Origin: Pomphorhynchus laevis
Taxonomy: Eukaryota > Acanthocephala > Palaeacanthocephala > Echinorhynchida > Pomphorhynchidae
NCBI GenBank assembly: GCA_012934845.2
Contig: WNNJ02001588.1
Location: 62,001-126,000 of the forward strand
DNA length: 64,000 bases
Direction: 5' to 3'
Part shown: piece by piece, positions 13,401 to 25,774 of the stretch
Numbering within the stretch: position 1 is the stretch's first letter
Layout: each line of letters begins with the position of its first letter
The notes under the pieces: model-generated
Databases searched by the model: none
Seen by the model: the letters and a program-made list of their open reading frames with translations, nothing else
What the model was told of the DNA's origin: nothing
Program-made: the position numbers and the translations under genes

Positions 13401-13483
13401 TTATAAAATCCACATCGATGGCTATGCGAAACAGGTATCAAGAACCAGGAACTCTAATTCACGATAAGGACGCACCACTCTAA
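10439..13483 (+). mobile_element. Nearly intact RLE-type LINE (CRE-like) with one in-frame stop
   Basis: A single frame of 1,015 codons runs from ATG 10439 (or ATG 10445) to the TAA before 13484, with one TAA at 11903-11905. The N-terminus (residues 10-45) is a CXC-like cysteine cluster (CKGCRCAKAGSNC). Reverse transcriptase motifs follow: IRPIGVGEVLRRIAGR, LLIDATNAFNN, GDPLAM and YADD (residue 521). The stop replaces the glutamine normally preceding GDPL and is consistent with a single CAA-to-TAA change. The C-terminus carries a CCHC knuckle (CACG...H...C, residue 808 on) and a restriction-like endonuclease: RHN, RSDI (877) and FMDV (894-897). Such endonucleases are typical of the CRE, R2, NeSL and related clades, often site-specific. 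The 3' UTR seems to end near 13560. Confidence 0.9.
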
Positions 13484-13798
13484 GTCGATTTGTACGATCA
13501 ACTCCCTTTGAACTAAAAATTCAGTTTTTGAATTGCCACTTTGGACCCATTAGAGGGTAACCTTTAAGCTGTCTTATTTTTGAATAATTTATATTATTAA
13601 AAAAAATATTATTATTCTTATACAATTATTATTAAATATTAATAGGATTTTAATTGTCTCGTCTTTTTTGTTTCAAACTATACTTTAAAATGTACTTATT
13701 AGCATCATTTAACAATTATATACATCATTGTTAATTAACACACAATTTAGAACTGGTAGATTTTAAGACTGGCTAATTTAAAAATCAGTGTAACTTAC

Positions 13799-13864
13799 AT
13801 TAACGTGAAGTTACCGTTGAAAGAAAGTGAAGAGTTTGATTCAAGAATAGTATTGTACATCTTT
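13799..13864 (-). CDS. Repeat exon (66 nt), type B'
   Basis: A TTTAG acceptor and GTAAGT donor flank it. The peptide starts KMYNTILESNSSLSF and continues NGNFTL. Frames 1 and 3 have stops. Its closest relative is the exon at 58468-58533 (KMRDTVFKSYYSLAF). Each is followed by the same duplicated intron and a type C exon. Confidence 0.8.
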
Positions 13865-14489
13865 CTAAATATTATCCTTTACATGAGAACAAAAGTAAGT
13901 TAAAAAATGCAGTAAAAATACTTTTAATTTCCTAAATTATTAAAGAAATTATCTTTGAAACTTTTTAATAAGATTTATATTAAAAAAATTAATCAAAATT
14001 TAATTTAAAAAGTTAATTTTAAATAATTTATTTGTTAATTATTTAATCTTATTGATTATTGATTATTTTATTAATTATTAATTCTTCACAAAAATGAGTA
14101 ATTTACCAAATAAATCAACAAAAGGGTCTTATAAATGAAAATTTATAATAGAAAAGTTACAATAATTTGAAAATGCAACTATAGGAGAAATGCAAATATT
14201 GGAGTCGATGTCAACCGTTGGAAAAACTTTCTGACAAATCATGGAAATGCTTCTAACTATCCAAATATGTGAATTTGCCATCAAAATAGCGGTATAATAG
14301 ATCACATCACTAAGCTTCAGATATGTGGTCCCTCCCTTGGACATTTTGTCAACCCTGAAAGTGTACACTATTAGCTCATAAAGATTTATTAGGAGTTTCA
14401 ACGAGGAAGGAAGGGCCAAGTATCTTGGCAGTTTTATTTGATATCTGATTTTGTACATGCTAAATCCTCAGAGTTAGTTGAGAAATAAA

Positions 14490-15745
14490 ATATTTCTAAT
14501 AAAATATTTTGATCAAATTTGTTTATGTTTGAATCTCTTTTCAGTTTCTACCGTCGCATGAGAACAATCCTCAAAGTACTTTAACTCACTTTTTTCTAAG
14601 AATATTTTATCAGTAATCCAAATTGATGATCCTTGGATCTAAATCAGCTCATCGTAAAATACCTAAGATTTTAATTATCATGACGTTTGATCGATATTCG
14701 CTCATTTATTAGTTTAACTGCCATTGTTAATTCTAAAAGCGAATATCCAACAAGAGAACATCATCTGCAAAACGCAAAAATGGAATCCAAATGTAACATT
14801 ATTGAAGTTTAAAGCAAGCAAAAACGAATCAAACTTGTTGCTTATATAATATCAAAGAATTAAGATTAAAAAGAGTTTTGTGTTTTAATTGCATAACAAT
14901 TTATATTAGAATGTAGCAATGAATCTTAATAAGATGATATAAATATTCGTTTGTTTAAATTAATCTCACTCAACACAATGGCATGTTGAGTTAACGCATT
15001 TTGATTATTTCTGTTGATAAAATAATATTTTACTGTTTATTAAATTTCAATTTCATTGTTTCAAATTTGTTAATTATTGCGTTTTTATATTATTATAAAA
15101 CAATGAAGTATGTGTTTTTAAAATCACAAATAAGCAATAAAATATGGAACCATAAGAGCTCTAATATTTCTTTTATAAAGAACATGTAAATCATTCTTAA
15201 TTGGGTTAAACGATTATTATATAACGTTATTCAGTTGTAAAATGATTTTGACTACACACTTATGCGTTTGGCCAATAAACCAAACTTCCTTAACAAAAGT
15301 ATGAGTGGTGTTGTTTATAGAAAAAACGATTTACAACAAAATATGAAATATTACAAAATGAATGGTCAGTTTAATAATTACAGAAACTTACAGCGTATGA
15401 TTATTACCAAGGATGTTCAGCGAAAAATGTGATTGAACATTAATATCGTGAAATTCTCTAAAAAAAAGATTTACATGAGCGTAAAAAAATGCTTTCAGTA
15501 TTTCAATATTTAATAAAAATATTAATATAAATATTCAATAAAAAGTATTTCAATATTTAAATCGATTTGGTGGAAAGCAACTTTTCACCATTACGTCATA
15601 AAAGTAATTTTAAGGAAGCGTTGGAATAATTAATCAATTATATATTTGAAATGACATATTTAAATAATGAATTAATACTTTTAACGCCTATCTATCTAAA
15701 AATTAAAAATTTAAATAAATATACGGGGACAAAATAAAATAAATG
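14490..15745. repeat. Segmental duplication carrying an exon, partner 59220-60473
   Basis: About 1.25 kb is nearly identical by eye, in the same orientation, to 59220-60473. It starts near TTTATGTTTGAATCTC and ends at AAATAAAATAAATG. It includes the exon at 15392-15457. Together with the flanking exon 13799 (partner 58468) it shows that a two-exon module was copied about 45 kb away. A minus-strand 109-codon open frame at 14129-14458, just outside the block, is unrecognised. Confidence 0.9.
15392..15457 (-). CDS. Repeat exon (66 nt), type C
   Basis: A TTTAG acceptor and GTAAGT donor flank it. The peptide starts EFHDINVQSHFSLNI and continues LGNNHT. Frame 1 has a stop. It differs from the duplicated exon at 60114-60179 at only a few bases, including amino-acid changes I/N and S/L. 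Confidence 0.82.
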
Positions 15746-16560
15746 TTTCGATATATTAATGATACAAAAAGTTTTTTTGTACAATTATAGAATATGAATT
15801 TGTTCTTAACTATTTAAAAAATAAATCTAAATTATATAAATATATGAAATTTTTTTATTAAATTTTCAAAATATAAATACATACGATTTTAGTACTCTTT
15901 ATACAAATCTAGATTTAGTAGATATTAAAGAAGCGTTAGTAAAATTAATTAATCTTATATTCGGAAAAAGATATACATATATATGTCATAATAATTATAG
16001 CGCCTATCTAACAAAAATTATACCATCAAGAAAATATAAATATATGGATAAAATTGAATTATTAGAATTCTTAAATATTTTGATAAATCAAAATTTTTTA
16101 AAAGTAGGGCATCTATATTTAGACAAGTAAACGGTGTTTCAATGGGTGGTAATAGTAGCCCAATTATAGCTGACTTGTTTTTAAGCTTTATAAAATATGA
16201 ATTTGTTCATAACTGTGTAAAAACTAAATCTAAACAATATAAATATATGAAATATATGTTTCGATATATTGATGATATATGTGAATTTAACTCTAAAAAG
16301 TTTGATTCAATAAGCGAACAAATTTATCCAGGTAGCCTCATTCTTAATAAAAACAATATTAATGAAAATAAAGGTATATATCTAGATTAAAACATTAAAT
16401 TAATATTAACTAAAACTACTATTAATTTATATCGTAAAGATGACATATTTAAATTTACAATAAACATGTTCTTGCATGAGCATTCATGTATACTACATGA
16501 TATTATAAAATATTATATATTATAATATATATATTATATTTTATAATACATAAAATAATG
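15746..16560 (+). mobile_element. PLE reverse transcriptase fragment (decayed, rearranged)
   Basis: The core PLE motifs are clear: YDFSTLYTNLDLVDIKEA near 15880-15930, MGGNSSPIIADLFLSFI near 16142, FRYIDDICEFN near 16260 and LYRKDD near 16425. These match PLE RT domains. An extra out-of-order RT piece lies at 15746-15840. The copy is broken in several places. It is closely related to the fragments at 19880, 57600 and 62240 (minus). No GIY-YIG domain follows. Confidence 0.85.
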
Positions 16561-16599
16561 AAGTTGAAAATATGTTTTTATTAATTATTTTAATCTTCA

Positions 16600-17712
16600 C
16601 TTATTTACCCTCGCTAATTTAATCTCGCTAATTTACCCACTCTAATTAAACCTCGTTAATTTAACGTCGCTAATTAAACGTCGCTAATTAAACCTCGCTA
16701 ATTAAACCTCGCTAATTTTCCTTTGCTATAAACCTCGCTAATTTCCCCTCGCTAATAAAATTTTGCTTTTTTAATTACCTCGCTTATTTAACCTCGCTAA
16801 TAACATTTTGCTTATTTTACCTCGCAAATTAAACCTCGCTAATTTTACCACTATAATTAAACCTCGCTAATTAAACCTAGCTAATTAAACCTCGCTAATT
16901 AAACCTCGCTAATTAAACCTCGCTAATTAAACCTCGCTAATTAAACCTCGCTAATTAAACCTCGCTAATTAAACCTCGCTAATTAAACCTCGCTAATTAA
17001 ACCTTGCTAATTAAAGCTCGCTAATTTAACCTCGCTAATTAAACCTCGCTAAATAAAGCTCGATAATTAAACCTCGTTAATTAAACCTTGCTAATTAAAC
17101 CTCGCTAATTAAACCTTGCTAATTAAAGCTCGCTAATTTAACCTAGCTAATTAAACCTCGCTAATTAAACCTCGCTAAATAAAGATCGCTAATTAAACCT
17201 CGTTAATTAAACCTTGCTAATTAAACCTCGCTAATTAAACCTCGCTAATTAAACCTCGCTAATTAAACCTAGCTAATTAAACCTCGCTAATTAAACCTCG
17301 CTAATTAAACCTTGCTAATTAAAGCTCGCTAATTTAACCTAGCTAATTAAACCTCGCTAATTAAACCTCGCTAATTAAACCTCGCTAAATAAAGCTCGCT
17401 AATTAAACCTCGTTAATTAAACCTTGCTAATTAAACCTCGCTAATTAAACCTTGCTAATTAAAGCTCGCTAATTTAACCTAGCTAATTAAACCTCGCTAA
17501 ATAAAGATCGCTAATTAAACCTCGTTAATTAAACCTTGCTAATTAAACCTCGCTAATTAAACCTCGCTAATTAAACCTCGCTAATTAAACCTAGCTAATT
17601 AAACCTCGCTAATTAAACCTCGCTAATTAAACCTCGCTAATTTTCCGCGCTAATCAAACCCCGCTAATTTCCCGCGCTAATCAAACCCCGCTATTTATAG
17701 CTCGCTAATCAT
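16600..17712. repeat. 14-bp minisatellite with higher-order repeats
   Basis: About 75 copies of CTCGCTAATTAAAC lie head to tail. The ends are degenerate (CCGCTAATTT, TTTTCCG), while the middle is homogeneous. Variant units (TTGCTAATTAAAG, TAGCTAATTAAAC, CGCTAAATAAAG) recur in the same order at about 17000, 17110, 17300 and 17450, showing a higher-order unit of roughly 130-170 bp. Almost every unit contains TAATTA, the palindromic core bound by many homeodomains. Confidence 0.95.
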
Positions 17713-17964
17713 GCCGGCATACAATAAGTAAAAAGTTGAGTAACAGATAATTAATGTTAAAATTTATGTTATTTTAAAAATTAACTTAAATTTATTAAAA
17801 TAAGAACAATAAATTTAAATTTTAAATTTAAATTTTAAATTAATTTACAAGAAAAATTTCCCGTATATACTATTTGTAGAAAGGGAAATAAGTGAAAAAT
17901 AAAATTGAACAATGAAATTAAATTAAAAATTAAATGCTAACTAAAAGGTTATCATTCCACTCAC

Positions 17965-18030
17965 ATTATATGAACGAAATCAGAAATTGTAAATGACGTG
18001 ATTCTTTTCAATATTGTATTCTTTAACATT
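17965..18030 (-). CDS. Repeat exon (66 nt), divergent
   Basis: A CTTTAG acceptor and a GTGAGT donor flank it. The peptide starts MLKNTILKRITSFTI and continues SDFVHI. It keeps N-T at positions 4-5 and the I-S pair but is among the most diverged units. Frame 1 contains a stop. Confidence 0.75.
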
Positions 18031-18737
18031 CTAAAGTGGAAATTAACAGAATAAAGGAACCGATACAACGCGTTGATATTGTTAGAAATATTTTGTAATT
18101 TACACCACATCTCATAAAGATATTAAAATAAAAGTCGCTGCTAACTACGAGATCTAAATATTTACTGACAAAAGTTACATATCAGTAAGTAATTTTTGTC
18201 AGTAAATCTTTAGATTCACTGACAAAAAGTTAGTTTAGTGAATCTTATAATTATTTAACAACGTTTGCGTGTGTGTTTAATAAACCCAATCTTTCAAACT
18301 CTCACATAATTTACATTTGGCCATATGCACAACAGATTCCTTTAATATGACATTTTATATACGAGTAATTGTCCTTTAAAAATACTCTCCTTATTTATTT
18401 CTGAACAACAGCCCTTAAATCATTTAGTTACTCTGTGGTCTTTGGTTGTCGTTTTTTAACCAAATCTTGATGATTGAGTCATGAATATCTTGTGAATAGC
18501 CAAAACAAATTAGTTGCTTTCTATATTCCTTCAGCTGATTATTAACACCGCTTTAAAGCCGTATTAACCAATTGTGACTATCAATTTGGCAAAAGCAATT
18601 GCAAATATAAAAAATATCATTACCAAAATAAGCAAATATACACAGTACGAAAACAACATTTTAACAAATGCAATCGCTGATTAATAATATGCAATTTCTT
18701 AAATTACTTTGCTGATTTTAAATTCTCAGATACTTAC

Positions 18738-18803
18738 AACACTGCAACATTACAAGATATATTCAGTGAAATGCGGGATTTAATGATGGAATTCTCAAAC
18801 ACT
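18738..18803 (-). CDS. Repeat exon (66 nt)
   Basis: A GTTTTAG acceptor and GTAAGT donor flank it. The peptide starts VFENSIIKSRISLNI and continues SCNVAV, a type B unit with the S-L-x-I-S core kept. The bases between this exon and 17965-18030, and those from 18804 to 19880, are AT-rich. Only a short self-complementary stretch near 18170-18240 and a possible PLE tail (GTCGAAACGTG near 19503) were seen. Confidence 0.77.
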
Positions 18804-19879
18804 CTAAAACATAAGTTTATCAGCTTTATATAAATATAAGAAAATGTGTTAAAGCGCCGATTTCAATTAATCGTAGACTTTGAAATAAAAGCTCTTGCAA
18901 ACTCATCATTACGCATTGATTGTTGTTGAAAAATAATATTAAAATATATCATCATTATATAAAAAAGTTAATCAATTGTGCTAGATATAGAAAAGTAGTT
19001 TCATATTGTATTATTTGTATAACATAAAGCAGTATGATATTTCATTCATTTATGGATGCTAAAAATAGGAATTGCTAATCGAACAATTGCATAGCTTTAA
19101 AAACAAAGTCAAAATAATGCACGCTAATTTAAAAAGTACTTATGATCATATGGGCATAAAGACTATAACTTGACAACAAAAATTAAAAAAAGTGAGAATA
19201 TTCAAAAAATTATCAGAATAATTGATAAATAATATCAATAATAAATATTAATTATTATTTTAATTAATTTTAATAATTAATAAAAATAGTTTATTATTTT
19301 AAATTGGTAGAAGCGATATTTATTTTCAAAGGCAATTCATCAAACACTATGGCAGCATATACGAATTTGACTTGACAATCTTTCGGAATTTACATATACT
19401 GCCCAGTATTAGTAATATAATATAATATTATATATTTACATTTATTATTTATAAAATTATATATTTATAAATATTAATATATATTATCAGCAGATAATAA
19501 GAGTCGAAACGTGAAATGTAGGTCTGAGTCAGCAGCTGATGAGACCAACCCATGCTTATTAGTAGCGTCCTGATGTATCAAGTATAGGAACAATACCTGT
19601 GAGGTTAATGTATTGCCACAATTAGAAGAATTTCAGCTCACAGATGCATTCAAGTTATATTTATTGTTGTTATCCCATTCAAAATATTAAAAATTATATT
19701 TAAAATATATTTAATATTTATGAAATTTTAAAAAATCGCATATTTAGTAAATTTAATCTTGTTCTCATTCTTTCACAGCAATTAACAAAACGTATAAAAT
19801 TCTTATAAATGAAAATATATATAAAATATATATAATATGATATATATAATATATATCATATATATTATATTATATATAA

Positions 19880-21090
19880 AAGATATATAATATAAATAAT
19901 ATGTTCATATGTAGTGATTTTAAATGTACATTAAAACCACTTTCTGTTTATATGAATAAAATACTTAAAGTAATTAAAGCACACTTTAAAAAATATTGCA
20001 AGGTAATCGAAATTAATACTGGTATAAAACACTATTTCAGTATTAATTCTACAAAAGAATTTTTAGAACAGACAAAAGGAATAAATTTTCAAAATATAAA
20101 TACATACGATTTTAGTACGCTTTATACAAATCTAGATTTAGTAGATATTAAAGAAGCGTTAGTAAAATTAATTAATCTTATATTCGGAAAAAGATATACA
20201 TATATATGTTATAATAATTATAACGCCTATCTAACAAAAATTAAACCATCAAGTAAATATAAATATATGGATAAAATTGAATTAATAGAATCCTTAAATA
20301 TTTTGATAAATCAAAATTATTTAAAAGTAGGGACATCTATATTTAGACAAGTAAAAGTGTTCCAATGGGTGGTAATAGTAGCCCAATTATAGCTGGCTTG
20401 TTTTTAAGCTTTATAGAATATGAATATGTGCATGACTGTAATATATTTCATATATGAAATATATGTTTCGATACATTGATGATATATGTGTATTTAATTC
20501 TAGCAATTTTTATTCAATAAGCAAACAAATTTATCCAGGTAGCTTCATTCTTAATAAAACCAATATTAATGATTAAAAAGGTATATATCTAGATATGAAC
20601 ACTAAATTGACATCAATTACAACTACTTTCAATTTATATCGTAAAGATGACATATTTAAATTTACAAAAAACATATTTTTGCATGAGCATTCATGCCTAC
20701 TATATAATATAATACATTAAATAATGAAATTTTAAGAAATGCAACAATTTGTAACGATATTGGTTTTCTTCAAAATCATTTAAATAATTTAATAGATGCA
20801 TATTTCAAACTAGGTTACTATAAAAATGCCATCAAACAGAAAACAGTAAAATATATAAATCAACACAATAATATTAAAAATAAATTTAAAATCATTAGCG
20901 GAAAATTAATATATAATTTGTATTAGAATAAGATACCATATAATCAAATTTAATCAGAGGAAATACGTTCTTTACACGTATTTGGCCTCGCTGCTATGTG
21001 GTTATAGGAGTTAGGGGCCAAAACCTGATAAAATAGCAGTTCCTCCTGATGACATCTAATTCTTATTCTGATACAACGTCTGTTATTTAT
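19880..21090 (+). mobile_element. PLE fragment with 3' UTR (decayed)
   Basis: A 163-codon open segment at 19901-20392 covers TLKPLSVYMNKILK, then FQNINTYDFSTLYTNLDLVD. MGGNSSPIIAGLF, FRYIDDICVFN and FKFTKNIFLHEHSC follow in other frames. Coding similarity ends near 20925 (KIISGKLIYNLY) with no GIY-YIG domain. The 3' UTR (20940-21090; GCAGTTCCTCCTGATGAC) recurs at 27885-27990 and, inverted, twice at 60997-61745. Breaks: at least three. Confidence 0.85.
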
Positions 21091-21530
21091 TAGTCAATTC
21101 ATAAAAATGACTTTTATTTTAAATTTCAATTTTTTATTTTAACTTGATATAAATTATAAAAAATCTTATAACAATTATTTATTTTATTATTTAATTATAA
21201 AATTCTGATTAAGCATTATTATGTTTTGTTTATTTTATGATTATATTAAATACGTAGACTCAGTTAGCTGATATGATACCACAGCAAGCAGAACTTAAGT
21301 TAGCTGATTTGATTCATATAAATATAATATAAATTTATATCAAAACCATATTGTTATGATTCAAATGTAAGGTAATTCTGTGTTATGGATTTTGACTTTA
21401 AAAGCACGAACGAACACAAAAATGAAATATAAAAAATATCAAAAAATCAAATAAATATCAAAAAATATGACACTAAAAGAATAAAAAAATATCAATATGT
21501 TATAAATATTTTATAATCATTGCTTCTTAC

Positions 21531-21596
21531 ATCTTATGCACGTTACCAGAAACAGCCAGCAAAGAGTTTGATTCAAATATTGTATTTTTAAACTCT
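21531..21596 (-). CDS. Repeat exon (66 nt)
   Basis: A TCTCTAG acceptor flanks it, with GTAAGA, the only such donor in the set. The peptide starts EFKNTIFESNSLLAV and continues SGNVHK (type B). Frame 1 stops at the third codon. The flanking bases 21091-21530 are AT-rich without features. Confidence 0.8.
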
Positions 21597-23435
21597 CTAG
21601 AGAAGAAAATATAGTGTTTGAATGTAAAATCCTCAATAGAACGTTGAATTCTTTGCATTCACAGATGCGAAGCGTTCTTAAATAATTACAATATAAGAAA
21701 AAAACAATATTTTCGATTGCAATGTAATCGAAAATACATAAAATATTGCAATTGCATTTGTGCAATCGAAATATTCTATTTGTATAAACAGTTGCTATAT
21801 TCTATAAGCAAACTTCCCAAACACATCCGATTCCATCAAGGTATAAGTTCTGTTCTCAATTTTTATTATAATTTTTTTATTTTGCATGTTTCTTTCAAAA
21901 TATGCAAAATAATACGCGCGACTTATAACCTATTTTTTGTACGTTAATGTATAATGTATGCTGAATAAACGGATTATCAAATCTGTTATTGAAATGAGTT
22001 TAATCCAATTTCAATGATTAATTAGTAAATTAATAATTAATTGTAATTAATTATTAATTATTATTAATAAGTATTTAATAATTTAATTAGTTTAATCTAT
22101 CATTGAAATTAATGCTAGTAATTTCTTGTTTAAAAGAAAAATTAATTTAAAATTATATTATTTAAAATAATTATAATTATAAAATTACATTATTTTAAAA
22201 ATTAATTAAATCCGTTAGCTCTAACGTAAAACACTTGTCGGTGTAGAAATGTTTATATTATTTACTATCACTAATTGCATTTTCATTAAAATCCCAATAA
22301 AGGAGAATGTATCTAATACAAGTTGCAGAGGCGTAAACCAATGCGTTACGATTTCAGCTCCACACATTTTACGAAAACGACGGTGCCAAATTATAAAAAA
22401 CACATTTGCCAAGATAAAAGTTGTGTTCATTAATCGTAATTGTGCCCAATATTACGTGTGGAAAATCGATTAAAGTTCAAATTTCATAATAACGCATCAA
22501 AACATTGTTTTGCAACGCTAAATGATTATTTTCAAAAGATCTAATGTCGCATACATTTAAATCCACATTTCTTAAATGGAAATGTTTGTGTGAGTGATGT
22601 CAAAGAATTCCCAAGATGTGAACTTCTTCATTATGTTGAGTTCCATGCAAAAAATGTAGACATAACAAGGTTAAATTCTATTGATTCCATAGATGTATTG
22701 GCAAACTATCTTGCCATGTATAGTCATGACAAGAAGCTCCCTCTAAGCATTAATAGATTATCAATTGTAAGGGCCATAATTTGTTTAATCTTTCGTTAAA
22801 AATTGATACATTAAAATAATAGAATGGATTATACTTCTATAATTTGGATTCTTCTAATTCCTTCAAAGTTTAAAGGCTATTCTAGCATTTGTTTCGTTAC
22901 AACTCGAATAAAATTAGAATATATAATTATAATTCGAGTATCCCAGGCAAAGCGTTGATATAAAATTGTTGTCAACAACTTGAACCAGTCTGGAATCTTT
23001 CAGCGCGTTCTTGAAAAAAGCCATCCCATGTGTTTTGCAAACATTTAATAGAAGATATACTGAATGAGAATCAGTAGGTTTTTTTTATTAGTAACCAACA
23101 TGCGAAGCACCCAACACGAGCGTTGGGTGATTCGCATGAGCTACTCGCGACAAATATTATTTTCAAAATTTTACCGTTAGGGAATTTAACTGCTAGAAAA
23201 AACTATTAAATTAAAACTATTAAATTGTTAATGTAATTAAATTGTTTATTGCCATCCATTTTTAAATAAAATGAAATAACATGTGAAAGTTAGTCATTAC
23301 GAAAAACTTACTATTGGAAAAACTTATTAAGAGAATTTTACCATAAGAAATATAATCAAAAATGTAAAGACAGAAATTAAAAAAATAACAATGGCATTCG
23401 AATAAAAATGCTAATTGAACTTAACAAATACTTAC
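21597..23435. other. Intron between two repeat exons, no recognised gene
   Basis: AT-rich sequence. Two small open frames were seen and not recognised: 22249-22473 (plus) and 22590-22799 (plus, starting MSDVKEFPRCELLHYVEF). The second has less AT-biased codon use and could be a transposon or gene remnant, but no motif supports a call. Confidence 0.4.
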
Positions 23436-23501
23436 AATAAACGAGCATTAGCAGAAATTACTATTGAAGTATGTACATTGAAGTGAGTATTGTAGAATAT
23501 T
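23436..23501 (-). CDS. Repeat exon (66 nt), type A
   Basis: An ATTTAG-type acceptor and GTAAGT donor flank it. The peptide starts IFYNTHFNVHTSIVI and continues SANARL. It lies only 194 bp from the next upstream exon (23696-23761), the shortest intron in the array and a normal size for a metazoan intron. Confidence 0.84.
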
Positions 23502-23695
23502 CTAAATAAATAATGAATGTAATAACGTAGTCATTTTCCAATTATTTAATAATTAGTAGCTCTCTTTAATATTAGCGATGATTAATTAAAATCATAAGTG
23601 AGTTTATAATAAATTGTTCATAAATAAAATTTGCGAAGGTGTCTAATTAAAAACTCATTGAAAAAATTGATAATTTGAACATCACTGCTACTTAC

Positions 23696-23761
23696 AAAAA
23701 TCGAGCTTCAGCAGAAATAACACTTGAGGAGTGTGCCTTAAACTGAGTATTGTAGAACTTT
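23696..23761 (-). CDS. Repeat exon (66 nt), type A
   Basis: A GTTAAG acceptor and GTAAGT donor flank it. The peptide starts KFYNTQFKAHSSSVI and continues SAEARF. It is paired with 23436-23501 across a 194-bp intron, so the two are the best place to look for a spliced read. Confidence 0.83.
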
Positions 23762-23841
23762 CTTAACAATAATAACAATGTAGGTATTACGTAAAAGATA
23801 TAATTAAATATAATAATTATGAGAGAATTTATTATACCTCT

Positions 23842-24198
23842 TTACCTTTCGGTACTGGGTAAACAAAATAAATACACCAAAAGTTTATCAATTTTATAAA
23901 TTGTATTTCTAAATCTTCTCCTACTGTCAATATCGGATAGTGACATATTTTTCAAAATTGGGCAAGTGAAGATATGCAGGTTAGATGCGCATTCATTTTT
24001 GCAAAGAACACAAATGCACAAAGAGCACCGTGCATGTACTGGAATTCTAATAGCGCAGAATTTATCGTGATATCCATGGACAGATGGTATCCAGATCAGC
24101 CGTCTTTTCCTTGCACAGGGTTCTCTCCATTTAGGATGTAAGAATGCCGGAGTAAGATAAAATTCAGAATCCAATGACGTCGTCTTTCGAAAGAACAT
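23842..24198 (-). pseudogene. 118-codon open frame, possible LINE C-terminal remnant
   Basis: The peptide has a CSLCICVLCKNECASNLHIF segment. Its C-x2-C spacing and the following HIF-TCP resemble the zinc motif after the reverse transcriptase of Jockey- and R1-like LINEs. No RT motif lies upstream, so the call is weak. It is less AT-rich than its flanks. The stretch 24199-24790 is AT-rich with nothing seen. Confidence 0.35.
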
Positions 24199-24794
24199 GT
24201 AATAATTATATAAATATAATAAATTTTAAATATTTATTATTATAAATATAATAATTATTATAATTAAATATAATAATTAACAAAAAATATATTTAATTAA
24301 TTATTATATTAAATTAATAATATATAATATATTATATAATAATCTATGAAATTACTGATTAAAAATATTAAAAAATGGATGGATAGCAAAACGTACGAAA
24401 ATTGAAGGTATTTAGGATATCCATTTCCTTGAATTTAGCTATTTTTAATTTATAAGAACAAAGAAAAATCTGATGATTTCCTGATATTTTTCTGATGATG
24501 GCAACTGCTATATTACATCCTTGAGTAAACATACATCTAATGAATGTATCTTATACATTAATCCAAAAAATGTACAACGGGCATATTCAATTTGTTACGC
24601 AAAACACATAAATAAGAGAGACCATGCAAATGTAGACCGATCAATTGTTATTGCTTACAGAAAACGGTTTTAGCCATTAAGATAAATAATCAGACAATTA
24701 TTGTGCTTTTCCGCATTACATGTTGTCATAATATCGCTACATAAATGCCTTTATCCTCTATGCAGTGGTAAATAAATACATGTTTTTTTTAGTT

Positions 24795-25330
24795 TTATCT
24801 TTCGATGGCGATTGTCCAACATTCATATTAAATTTTTTTTCTTTATTAAAAGGATTTCTCTCATCGTATATCCTCTCGAGTTTAAATGCGAACATAATGT
24901 TTTAGTTTCCTCATGTCCCTTTTTGTTGCATATACGTTTTATCCGAAGAGCTGCATTCATTATAATATTTCTTTCATATACATCGGATGATTGATTTTTG
25001 GATGCAGATGTAATTTTAGCTATGAGCTCTCTTGACAAATCTTCGATTGGATTTTTCCAATACTGTCTCTATAGATTATCATGTCTAAGAATTTAACAGG
25101 ATTGTTTAAATCAACTGTAAACTTTATGGTCCAAATTCATTCATATGATTTGTGAACTCTGTCTGGTGACTATCTGATACTTTCCAGACTACAAACACAT
25201 AATCTATGTATCTGTACCAAGTAAAATGTCTGGTTCTATATATTGCGTTTCATACTATGACCTATAAAGTATTGCGTATACTAGAGCAACAGTGTTCCCA
25301 TAATCGTACCACTTTGCTATATATACATGA
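24795..25330 (-). mobile_element. PLE remnant, minus strand (decayed)
   Basis: Minus-strand reading gives FTWYRYIDYVFVVWK near 25220-25190, a PLE RT catalytic box with Y in place of the second D. NNPVKFLDMIIYRDS follows near 25110-25070, then a 71-codon segment (SRELIAKITSASKNQ) typical of the region after the RT. Several breaks. It represents a different PLE lineage from the 15.7, 19.9 and 57.6 kb copies. Confidence 0.75.
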
Positions 25331-25774
25331 TGTTATGAAACATAAATATATTGCTTTGTAGTATGAATTTCAGAGTTGACTAATTGGCCTGTTACATAAA
25401 TTTGTTTAATGCAGGTAACGGTATAAATATGGAGCATCACTTCGTATGGCGCGACAAGAGATCACCCTAGTGATTCTAAGAAGATATTCACGCACATATT
25501 ATTTTCTTATTGCTTTTGACAGTGTTTTCTCTTTTCTGTTTATAACTTCATACCTGCAGTCTTGGAGTGTTACGGCGGCTGGAATATGGAAGGGGAGAAG
25601 ATCATCAGACGAATCGCCCGATCCTTAGCAATTCGATCATCTATACCATACAGCATCGCATCTGCACGGCTCTTTCAACGAATATCAATAGCACTCTTGA
25701 GAGGAAATTTAAAAGCTATATTATCTAGCATTGATATGTTAAACCGACCGTATTACGAGATTACTATCCCCATA

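Noticed and set aside
16600-17712. CRISPR-like or telomere-like array
   Set aside because: Units are contiguous 14-mers without spacers, in a eukaryotic setting, and match no known telomere repeat.
22590-22799. 69-codon plus-strand open frame as a gene
   Set aside because: No recognised motif, no splice or promoter context. Left as unexplained sequence.
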